Shown: positions 54,946-64,000 of the stretch, piece after piece
How the letters are laid out: the number at the start of each line of letters is the position of its first letter
Numbering within the stretch: position 1 is the stretch's first letter
NCBI GenBank assembly: GCA_014529385.2
Contig: CM043965.1
Coordinates: 61,466,933 to 61,530,932 of the forward strand
DNA from: Adiantum capillus-veneris
Lineage: Eukaryota > Streptophyta > Polypodiopsida > Polypodiales > Pteridaceae
Length of the DNA: 64,000 nucleotides
Reading direction: 5' to 3'
Notes under the pieces: generated by a model
Told to the model about the DNA's origin: nothing
Databases searched by the model: none
The model's input: only the letters and a program-made list of their open reading frames with translations
Position numbers and translations under genes: made by a program

Positions 54946-57900
54946 ATGGCTGACAACAACAACACAGATGTGTTCAAGATGTTTGCTGCTGAGGACAGGT
55001 TGGATGGGGACAACTACCCTATGTGGGCTTATATGATGCAACATGTTCTTGTGTCAAAAGGTGTCTGGAACATTGTGCAGGGCATTGATGTACGTCTTGG
55101 TTCTGAAGATGTAGGCGATGTTGAGGATGTTGCAGGTCTTGCTGCAAGGATTGCAGCTGTTAGAGTTGTTTTGCCTACGGCAGAACAAGCTCGTTGGGAT
55201 GTTAAGGATGCACAGGCTCATGCATTGATTGCGTTGTCTGTGAAGCGCACCATTATTCCTCACATCCGCTCAGCAAAATCTGCAAAACAGGCTTGGGATA
55301 TTCTAGCAGGTCTTTATGCAAGCCGCAATGAGGCTAAAATTGCTTTGCTGCGTAAAGAGCTAGAGTCGAAGATTATGCATGAGGAAGATGATATGGACAC
55401 TTTCCTTGCTAGTGTCAAGGATATCAATGAGCAACTCATTTCTGCAGGTGAAGTCATTTCAGACAGTTCCCTTGTGCAGACTGTTCTTGATGCCTTACCA
55501 GATTCCTACCAGACTTTTGCTAGTACTTGGAGACTGATGACCCAAGGAAATCCTAGAGTTGTCAAGTTTGATGCATTATGCACATTGCTGTTGCAAGAGT
55601 CACTTTCTAGAAAAAAGAGGACTAGGCAGCGTGCAGTTGAACATGCTTTTATTGCTTCTCAAAGAAAGGGTGGTAACAGTAATGCAGCCACTTCTTATGG
55701 TTCTGCTATGAGTGGCAAAAATTTTGTTCCTAATGCTTCTGGTGGCAGCACTTCGTCTGGCAATTCTGGTGATAAGGGCAAAAAGAAGATGCGTTGCCAT
55801 TATTGTAAAGCCAATGATCACTTGATCAAGTCGTGTCCTAAGTTGAAGGCCAAAGAGGCTAAGAAGAAAGAGGGTGGTTCCACTGCAAATGCTGGTTCCA
55901 CTACAAATGCAGTCATTGTTGAGTCTTCTGTGAAAGGAGATTGTGATGCTGATGTTGATGCAGAATGGGCTTTTAGCGCAGAGTGCACTTACAATCCTGC
56001 TGTCCATGATGCATGCTTGTCAGTTGGTGCAGATTCACATGTGTGGTATTTCGACAGTGGTGCTACAAAGCACATTACCTCACATCGTGAATTGTTTACC
56101 TCTCTCGAGTCTGTCCCTCATGGGAATTCAGTCACTTGTGCCAACAACGCCTCTTATCCAGTTTAGGGAGTTGGAAAGATTGTGCTCACTGCTGCTAATG
56201 GAAGTTCCTTCACACTTGTTGATGCACTTTATGTACCTTGGATCAAGAAGAATCTCTTGTCTGTATCTACACTCGCTAGACTTGGACTTGTAGTCAAATT
56301 TGTGGATGACAGATGTACAGTTCATGATCTCAGTTTTGGTGATGAAATTGTTGCATCTGGGCTCTTGTGCCGTGGGCTGTATAAGCTCACTTTGTATGAC
56401 AAGTGTGGACAAAATTTTGCAAATGCTGTTGCAGATTCAAGGGCTATTTCAGATGCAAAACTTTGGCATGCACGTTTTGGTCATCTGAATTTTGCCAGTT
56501 TGCTGCGTTTGCAGAAATCTGATATGGTTGCTTCTTTGCCGCCTCTTGAAGCACCTGTCAAACATGTTTGTCAAGGCTGTATTCTGGGTAAAATGCAGCG
56601 TTCTAAGTTTCCAAAGGATGGTTCAGTTAGGGCCACATGCAGGTTGCAGCTTGTGCATAGTGGTGTTTGTGGGCCCATGCAAACTCCGTCCTTGGGCAAT
56701 TACCTGTACTTCGTGACTTTCATTGATGATTACTCCAGGCATGCATGGGTATTTCCGCTTAAAGCGAAGTCCGAAGTTTTTATGTGCTTCAAACAATTTT
56801 TGGCTATGGCTGAAAATGTCTCAAAATGTACTATGGGCACCCTCCGTTCCGATCGAGGGGGGGAGTATATGTCTCATGAATTTAATGCATTTCTGGCTAG
56901 TCGTGGGATAAAACACCAATGTACAGTGCCTTATACACCTCAGCAAAATGGTGTTGTTGAGAGGAAAAACAGGTCACTAACGGAAATGGCACGATGTATG
57001 GTCAAAAGTCAAGCTTTGCCGCATTCTTTTTGGCTTGAGGCCATCATGTGTGCCACTTATGTACTTAACAGGTGTCCTACGAAAGCTTTGCAGTCTATTA
57101 CTCCATATGAAGCATGGCATGATAGAAAGCCTTCTATTGAGCACATGCGTGTTTTTGGCTGTTTGGCATATGCTTTGGTGCCACAAGTGCAGCGCAAAAA
57201 ATTGGATCATAAGGCTGTCAAATGTATTTTTGTTGGTTATAGTGCTGAAAGCAAAGGTTACAGGTTGTATCATCGGCAAACAAAACGTATTCTGGTTTCA
57301 CGGGATGTAGTGTTTGTGGAAGATTCTGTTCAGCCCTTGCTGTCATGTACTAGAGACAGTAATGTAAGCTCAGAGGACATTTATGACACTTTGTTGCCTC
57401 TTTTCAGTGGTGGAAATACGAATGTAAGTTCCAATGAGGCAAATGTACAGCCTATGGGGGTTTCTGAAAATGTTTTAGAACAGCCTATTACTGATGCAGA
57501 TGTACATGATGTACTTGATGAGGAAAGGGCTGAAAATGAGCAGGCTAGAGGTATGCCAAAATGGCTGGTGCACACTTTGCGTGACAGTAAATTGGATGCA
57601 CCTTTATCTAGTCGTACTCGTTCAGGCTCTCGCCATGCATCTTATGCATCAGATTGTTATGCTTTGGCTGTGTCTAGTTTACATGATGTTGAGGAGCCTC
57701 TGTCTTTTGATGAAGCACAGAATTCAGAAAATTGGATTGCTGCCATGAAATCAGAATATGATGCACTTATAGAGAATGACACATGGACTTTATGTGATTT
57801 GCCTCCTGGCAAAAAGGCCATTGGTACGAAGTGGGTTTACTAGTTGAAACGCAAGCCGGATGGTGAGATCGATCGCCATAAGGCTCGCCTTGTTGCAAAG

Positions 57901-59244
57901 GGTTATGCACAACAAAAAGGCATAGATTATGAAGAGACTTTTGCTCCCACTTGTCGTATGACTACTGTACTTTTTCTATGTGCATTGGCAGCTCATTTTG
58001 GTTGGGATGTACATCAGTCAGACATTGTTACTGCTTTCTTGAATGGTGACATATTTGAGGAAGTTTATGTAACGCAGCCTCGCGGTTTTGTCATAAAAGG
58101 ACAAGAGGACAAAGTGTGCAAATGTAAGAAGGCTTTGTATGGGTTGAAACAATCTCCTCGTGCTAGGTATGAGAAAGCTGACACTCATTTGGTTAAACGA
58201 GGCTTTCGTAACAGTCCAACAGAAAGCACATTGTATGTAAAGCGTGAGGATGATGTATTTCTCATTGTGGTTCTTTATGTTGATGATTTGCTGATCACTG
58301 GACCAAATGAGAGACATATTGCTGAATTTAAGGCTGATTTGAATGCTACTTTCAAGATGAAAGATTTGGGGCTGTTGCATCATTACTTGGGTATACAGTT
58401 TAAGCAGTGTGATGGTGGTATTGCCTTGTGTCAGAAAAGTTACATAGAGACATTGCTATGTAAGTTTGGACTTGTGGATTGCAAACCTATTGCCACTCCC
58501 ATGGAATCAGGTTTGAAGTTGAGTCTACATGATGCTGGCGATCCTGCTGATGTCACTCTTTACCAAACTGTTGTTGGCTGCCTCATTTATGTATGCAACA
58601 CGAGGCCAGATATTCAGTTTGCAGTCTCGCAGGTCAGCAGATTTATGCATAGCCCAGGGTCTAAGCATTGGCAGGTTGTCAAGAGGATTTTCCGCTACCT
58701 TAGTGGCACTTTACATCTTGGCTTGTTTTATCCCAAGGGGGGATCATTGCCGCCAGACTTACATGCTTTTCCGGACTCAGATTGGGCTGGTTGTTTTGAC
58801 ACGCGAGTGTCCACAAGTGGTTTTTGTTTCATGCTTGGCAGTTCATGTATATCATGGTTGAGCAAGAAGCAACCTACTGTGGCCACTTCGAGTTGTGAGG
58901 CTAAGTACAGGGCAGTCTCCACAGCTCCGGTTGAGTGTGTATGGCTCAGACGCCTTATGGCTGACTTGGGTGTTGGACAGGACACTGCCAACACTATCTA
59001 CACTGACAGTCAGAGCGCATTGGCAGTTGCGAGGAACCCAGTTTTTCATGCTCGCACAAAGCACATTGAGGTGCATTACCACTATGTCAGCGAGAGGCTC
59101 TCAGTAGGAGAGATTAGCTTGGCTTATGTGCCAACACAGGACAACCTTGCAGATCTTTTCACAAAGGCATTGTCTCGTGAGAAGCTTGAAGCTTTCCGCA
59201 AAGCTTCAAGCAAAGCTTTGGGCTTACTCCCCTTTGTGGACTGA
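54946..59244 (+). pseudogene. copia-3 Gag-Pol polyprotein with two nonsense codons
   Basis: One frame of about 1430 codons from ATG 54946 (MADNNNTDVFKMF) to TGA 59242. It is broken only by TAG at 56164-56166 (the minus copy copia-4 has CAG here) and TAG at 57841-57843 (AAG in related sequence). Order: UBN2-like Gag; zinc knuckle CHYCKANDHLIKSC (about 55795); protease WYFDSGATKHITSH (about 56044); integrase with HARFGHLN/CQGC and the D-D-E core in IDDYSRHAW and VPYTPQQNGVVER; RT with ALYGLKQSPRARYE and YVDD at 58276-58287; and RNase H with DSDWAGCFDT, ending ADLFTKALSREK. An extra ASSKAL-type duplication sits at the C-terminus compared with copia-4. The Met at 54946 was preferred over upstream Met codons because it aligns with the other family members. 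Confidence 0.96.
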
Positions 59245-59319
59245 TCCTGTCCTCAGGGCATGGCACTTCCCTTTACTCATGTTCCAGCTCTCGTTCACCG
59301 CATCACTCCAGGGGGGATT

Positions 59320-59546
59320 TGTTACCATATACATGTGGTAGTGATGTGTGTGAACACACTAGGACCGCCGGGGCATTTTTTCCCTCTTTAGGAGGTTTTT
59401 TCCCCCGTGCATTGTATATACGCCCATCACTCTAGGGCTATCTATCTTTCCATTGCACACTAAGTAACACACTCTCTATTGTGTGCCTTGAGCTTCCTTC
59501 GTCTTCTCCAAGCTGTGTGTGTTTCTCTGCAACCCTAATTCCAACA
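59320..59546 (+). repeat. copia-3 3' LTR
   Basis: 227 bp, TGTTACC to CCAACA, preceded by the purine tract and followed by target copy CTCTC. Confidence 0.95.
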
Positions 59547-59551
59547 CTCTC

Positions 59552-59665
59552 ACAGGAGTTGCTCTATATTTGGCAAATCTCTGCTATTCAATGGTTGGAA
59601 CCATGTCATAATAATCAATATCTAATTCTCCTAAATGATTTTCTCATATTAAACTGATCATTTAA
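59552..59665 (-). pseudogene. gypsy-1 gag, upstream piece beyond copia-3
   Basis: The minus-strand sequence (TTTGCCAAATATAGAGCAAC then CTCCTGTGAGAG) leads directly into the gag part left of copia-3 once the insertion and one CTCTC copy are set aside. The right limit is where gypsy-2 seems to begin. Confidence 0.55.
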
Positions 59666-61197
59666 TGTGGGGAAGTGCCAAGGGAGAAAAAGCTAGAATA
59701 TTGGTTAAGTTAGCAGACCGGCCACAGTAGGGATCCAAAGGAGGGAAAATAGGGATCCAAAGGGGGGGCCATCTGCAAAAGAGCCATGTGAAACAACGGG
59801 CTAAAAAGACCCTAAGGTTCAGCCCATTAAAACTTCCAAAATGCTAAGGTTCCAAAATTCAAAGGTTGTGTCCAAAGGTCAACCTTAGGGAAAATTGGAT
59901 GCTTAGTGTGTGTGCCCAAAAAGTCTTCCTGCATCCCTACATGGGAGGGGGCGAGCCCCAAAGCTAGGGGATGAGAGAGAAAACCACACACACACACACA
60001 GGCTCCCTTTACACAAAGGGAATGAGGGACACATGTCAGCTCCCTAGGCCAGATGCCCACAAGGTGTGCCCAATTCCTATTGGAAGACCCTTGAAGTGGA
60101 CCAATGAGAATTAAGCTAGAGTAAATCTAGTTTAATTAATTTAAAAACATTTAATAAAAGAAACCAATAAGAATTAAGTGTCCTAGAAGACTATTGGGCA
60201 GTCTCCCAAGGGGTCCAATGAGCATTCAGGAGCCCCATGGCTTGCCTGATTCCTATTGGCCAGGAGGCAAAGGGGTCCAATGAGAGTTTAGTTTAATTAT
60301 TTAATTACCTAAAGCTCTCACAAAAGGGGAAAGGAGGACACATGTCAGAAGGCTATCACTTATGCTGCTTAATCCCTATTGGCTTGACCTGGGGAGGTCC
60401 AATGAGGCAAAAGCCAGCCTAACTTAGCAGCTAGGGCTCGCCCAAGAGAGAGGGGGGGCTGATTTTTGCTTGGCATTCACTCTCACATTCTCACACTTGA
60501 CCATGTGTGAAGGAAAAATACTCTATCTCCTCCCAAGCTTTAATGGAGAGCTCATCACCTACTCCAAGCTTGTGAGATAGAAGCCTACATCAACACTCTC
60601 TTGGCATGTGGATGCAAATCCAACCAAGAGCCAAGCTTCAATGCATGCTCATCTTCTCTACCAAGCTAATTACTAAGCTAAGCTATGCTAATATGAGTGA
60701 TTATGTGAGGAGATGTACTTCTTTCTCGTAAGATACTTCTTTTTCCTCTCAATCTACTCTCATATCCTGCTAGCTCTCACCATCTTCGAAGGTGTGTGAG
60801 GTCTTGGGTCTGAGAACGGGGATAATTCAAGTTGTGTTTGATTAAGTGTTTTGCTTGGTGTATGAAGCTTCCATCTTCATTACACTAGCTAGTCTTGAAG
60901 GAACACAAAGAATTGTATTGTACAATGTCTCTCTTGATGGGAGAAACCATAATACAAAGCCTTTTGGAGGGGGGACCGGCTCCATGCAAATCCGGTCCTC
61001 AACTGTTGTCAATAGTTTAATTACTCTCTCTTTTGAAAGTATTGTCGATGCTATCTAACTAGGTGTTATGCTTTTTGTTGCTCTCTCCACCCAAGCACTC
61101 TTGTAATTCTCATTAGGAATCAACTCTAATGAAATGCCCACTATGTTCATGCTAAATTCCGCTACACAAAAAAGATTTTAGGCCATTAAATGTTACA
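59666..61197 (+). repeat. gypsy-2 5' LTR (left boundary inferred)
   Basis: About 1.53 kb. It contains repeated CCAATGAG/CCTATTGG blocks (near 60076, 60101, 60194, 60215, 60254, 60276, 60387 and 60409) and a (CA)n tract near 59983-60000. It ends TGTTACA before the primer site. The frame at 59827-60060 (minus) is not a gene. Confidence 0.6.
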
Positions 61198-61198
61198 T

Positions 61199-61618
61199 TG
61201 GTATCAGAGCTCAAGGTTTCTCTTTTTTTGCTCAAGAAGGGAGGTCCTCAAGCTAGCTACAAATGGTTGGTATTATTAATTGCCTGTGAGTAAGTAGAAT
61301 AGGGATTTTTCAGCCTTTCAGTGCGCCTGCCTTTGTGCAGTTAACGGGGCATCACCGTCGAGAGCTATGGTCTTAATAGTGGAGTCCTACGGGGCTTGCC
61401 TACGGCTTAACCACTATTGAGCTATTAGAAGCTTGACAGGAGCTGGTGCTGTTTTGGTGTCGAAAGACCCTCTCTTCTATTCCTTGCAATTAATGGTATT
61501 CGAGCCGCGGGTACAGTAGCTTGAGTGCTTTTTTTTTCTAAAGGGGTAAAGAGGAGTAGCAACTAGGGCTTGAAGTGCCAAAGTACACCTAAAAAGTTTA
61601 CACCTAAAAATTGTTAGA
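61199..61618 (+). other. gypsy-2 leader with tRNA-Met primer site
   Basis: TGGTATCAGAGC (61199-61210) is followed by about 400 bases of untranslated leader with no frame of note. Confidence 0.8.
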
Positions 61619-64000
61619 ATGGCTGACAATATTAAAGAGAGTGAAATTAATGTTGATAACTTTGATTTTGCTCATGAGCAAGCTACTAATGATGCTTCAA
61701 TGCTTGTTAATTATCTTGTTTCTAGGCTTCAACAAGCCATGGGCAATCCATCTCTCCAAAGTGAAGTGCAACGGCAGCTCCGTGCTCATGGGATTCTCCA
61801 AGCTCATCACCATGACGAGAGAACACCTAGGAAGCCTCCTTGTGAGACTACCAAAATAGGTCTCTCTCCGATTCGGGAAGAAGAAGAGAATCCATATGAA
61901 GGGCTCAAGAACTTACTTCTTGATGATGTATCTCCTTCCCAAAGGAGAACTCAAGAGCCTCCACCGAAGGAACGAGAAAGAAGTGAGTCTCCCGCCACCT
62001 CGGCGGAGATGGCTCCACGAAGACGGCGGGCTAAACGCTCTCCATCACCACCAAAGCGGAGAAGACCATCACACTCTTCTCCACGTCATAATTCAAAGAG
62101 GGATGATAAAAAGCAAGAGAAGAAAAAGGCGAGAAAGAGGACACCCTCTTCTCCATCTTCTTCATCCTCTTCCTCTTATGAAAGCTATGGTGAAGACGAC
62201 AAAGATCAAGACAAGAAAAAGGCGAGAAAGAGGTCACCCTCTTCTCCACCTTCTTCAAATTCTTCATCTTCTGAAGAAAGTGATGGTGGAACTTTTGAAC
62301 CATAAAAAAGAAGAGGCCATAGGAAATCCTATGCCGCATGGAAGAGGTCGTCCAAGCTGAAGAAATTCAAAGAGGGAGGGAAGAGCATCTCTTTCCTTAC
62401 CTATGATGGCACCTTCGGTGCTACAGACAAAGTTTTGGCCTTTATCCAGCAATTCGATGCGGCGTTTGGAGATGAGGGCTTCACGGAGTCCTCTAAGCTA
62501 CGCCATGTAGCTATGCACTTTCAAAAGTCCGCCAGACAATGGTGGTCTAGCCTACGAGCCAACGGTGAAGCTCCACGAACATGGAAGGCTTTAAGAGCTT
62601 CCATTATGAAGCAGTTTTTGGCCACCGATGCCAAAGACAAAGTACTCACCGAATGGCGAAGCTTAAAGCTCTCTCCCAATGAATCCATCCACAAATATGT
62701 AGACAAGTTTTGGGACCTACAACTCAAAGCCACTGTCTTCAAAAAGTTGGATTTTGGAGAGCAAAAGCAACAATTTTGTGCGGGCTTAACCGAAGAAATG
62801 GCGGAGTATGTCAACTCCCAAAGGCCACGTACCATATCGGCGGTAATACACCATACTATGGTGGCCTCGCGAATCAATTTCCAAACGGGGGGTAAAAGAA
62901 ATAATAAGCCCCCGGAAAACAAAAGTTCCAATGAGCCTAAGGGGAAGGACAATGTCCAAAAGTCTCCTAAGGGCAATTCCAACAAAGCTAAAGAGAAGGG
63001 AGTTTACAAAGGAAAGAATAAACTCTCTCCTGAAGAGCTTGAGCGTTATCGTAAAGATAACCGGTGTTTCAAGTGCGGCGAACAAGGGCATGCGTACCGC
63101 GCTTGTCCCCAAAAGAACAACCGCCAAGATCCTCCTAGAGCTTCTTTGGTTGAAATCCAAGAGGAGGAGATTCACCAAACTCACCACAAAGGATCTCCTC
63201 TATGCCATGCTTGGGGAAAGGTAAGAGAACATGATGCTTTTATTCTCTTTGACCCTGGTTCTACTCACAATTTTATATCTATGGAGTTAGCCACCAAGCT
63301 AGGCATACAATCCTACGAGATGGGAGATATCCTACCCGCAGACAGTGCCTTCAAGGGGCAAGAAGCTTCAGTCACTCCCTTAATCGGGAAATTGAGGCTT
63401 CATGTCCAAGGCTATGTGGACAAAGAGGATTTCTTTATCTCTCCTCTCAAGCATGAGGATGTAATCCTAGGGGCACCATGGTTTGACCGTGTGGCTGCCC
63501 ATGTTAAATTTCCTGAAAGGAGAATCTCCTTTAAGTTCAGGGAAAAGGACATGTATATAGATGCTAGGGAAATGGGTAACACCATCCCCATTGTACATAC
63601 ACCAGCTTTCAACAAGTCAATAAAGAGCTCTATTTCCGTGTACATGATTTTTGTTAAAGATTCTCAAAATGAACCTAATGCTTTAGCAAAAGAAAATAAA
63701 AGCAACCAAAAGGAATTAGAGTTATCCAATTTTCTCAAGGGGTTTCAAGATGTCTTTATTGACGACATCCCTTGTGAGCTACCTCCTAAACGAGGTAATG
63801 ACGACCATGCAATTGAACTTCTTCCAGGAAGTTCACCGCCTAACAAACCTCCTTATAGAGTTTCTCAAGCTCAACAAGAGGAGATTATGCGGCAAGTGCA
63901 TGAGTTAATTGAGAAGGGCATGGTTAGGCCTAGCTCATCTCCATTTTGCTCACCTGTGCTATTAGTGCAAAAGAAAGACGGCACATATCGTATGTGTGTC
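61619..64000 (+). pseudogene. gypsy-2 Gag-Pol, single in-frame TAA, open to the window edge
   Basis: One frame from ATG 61619 (MADNIKESEINVDNFDF) to 64000 has one stop, TAA at 62303-62305. Before the stop is an N-terminal acidic part and an Arg/Ser-rich domain with two similar KKKARKR[TS]PSSP blocks (about 62130 and 62220). After it come the Gag core (FKEGGKSISFLTYDGTF, SARQWWSSLRAN, KQFLATDAKDK), zinc knuckle CFKCGEQGHAYRAC (63067-63108), protease FDPGSTHNFIS (about 63250), ILGAPWFDRV, and the RT start VRPSSSPFCSPVLLVQKKDG at 63925-63984. The protease site reads D-P-G where D-S/T-G is usual; D-P-G also occurs in some plant gypsy proteins. The stop may be a mutation or a read-through site. 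Confidence 0.9.

Larger units (their letters stand above)
54357..59546 (+). mobile_element. copia-3: young, nearly intact copia nested in gypsy-1 gag
   Basis: A 5190-bp element with 227-bp LTRs at 54357-54583 and 59320-59546 that differ at two positions (the second base of the left end, and one A/G). The perfect target duplication CTCTC lies at 54352-54356 and 59547-59551. The primer site TGGTATCAGAGCAGG (54586-54600) matches initiator tRNA-Met, and the purine tract AGGGGGGAT precedes the right LTR. Minus-strand gypsy gag sequence continues across the insertion. The near-identical LTRs indicate a recent insertion. Confidence 0.97.
59666..64000 (+). mobile_element. gypsy-2: Ty3/gypsy element running off the right edge
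   Basis: It has a probable LTR from about 59666 (TGTGGGGAAG) to 61197 (TGTTACA), the primer site TGGTATCAGAGC at 61199-61210 for initiator tRNA-Met, a leader, a gag ORF at 61619 and pol continuing to 64000. The right LTR is outside the window. The LTR start is inferred from the end of the gypsy-1 homology, not from a matched partner. Confidence 0.88.

Overview
The window looks like transposon-packed intergenic DNA from a large land-plant genome. The grounds are plant-type Ty1/copia and Ty3/gypsy elements primed by initiator tRNA-Met (TGGTATCAGAG primer sites), very long (GA)n, (GT)n and compound microsatellites, nested insertions, and no host gene or tRNA that I can recognise. A fern, lycophyte or gymnosperm is plausible; I cannot name the species. 

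Layout: 1-1850 holds the tail of a gypsy-type element with an LTR starting at 951. A complete but mutated copia element (copia-1) lies at 3787-9334 with 192-bp LTRs and target duplication CACTC. A second copia family, with LTRs of about 227 bp, appears at least five times. Three are fragments: 10766-13661, 13660-14247 (minus) and 16590-17760. One is an old minus-strand copy (47968-53176). One is a young copy (54357-59546) with LTRs differing at 2 of 227 positions and two nonsense codons. The last two copies both sit inside the gag region of a minus-strand gypsy element (gypsy-1, about 44.2-59.66 kb). Another gypsy element (gypsy-2) runs from about 59.67 kb off the right edge, with one in-frame stop. 

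The most unusual object is 25917-33996. Two ~2.0-kb direct repeats, each bounded by (GT)n microsatellite, flank a minus-strand reverse-transcriptase pseudogene that is neither copia, gypsy nor ordinary LINE. Its GIPMG and YMDD motifs, an upstream CxC motif, and pseudo-LTRs in (CA/GT)n tracts match the Penelope-like elements of the Chlamys/Naiad type (PLEs related to telomerase RT). A diverged solo copy of the repeat, in the opposite orientation and also bounded by (CA)n, lies at 14632-16552. The repeats carry a TATA box, a hairpin just downstream, and a series of splice-donor sequences that point to an acceptor just upstream of the coding region. 

Other structures are a 3-kb satellite of about 16 units of ~187 bp, each with two imperfect palindromes (20010-23059); a hAT-like MITE with perfect 8-bp target duplication (38024-38518); four related palindromes at 40.9-41.9 kb; and a minus-strand K/E-rich retroelement-like region (36.4-40.5 kb) that I cannot assign.
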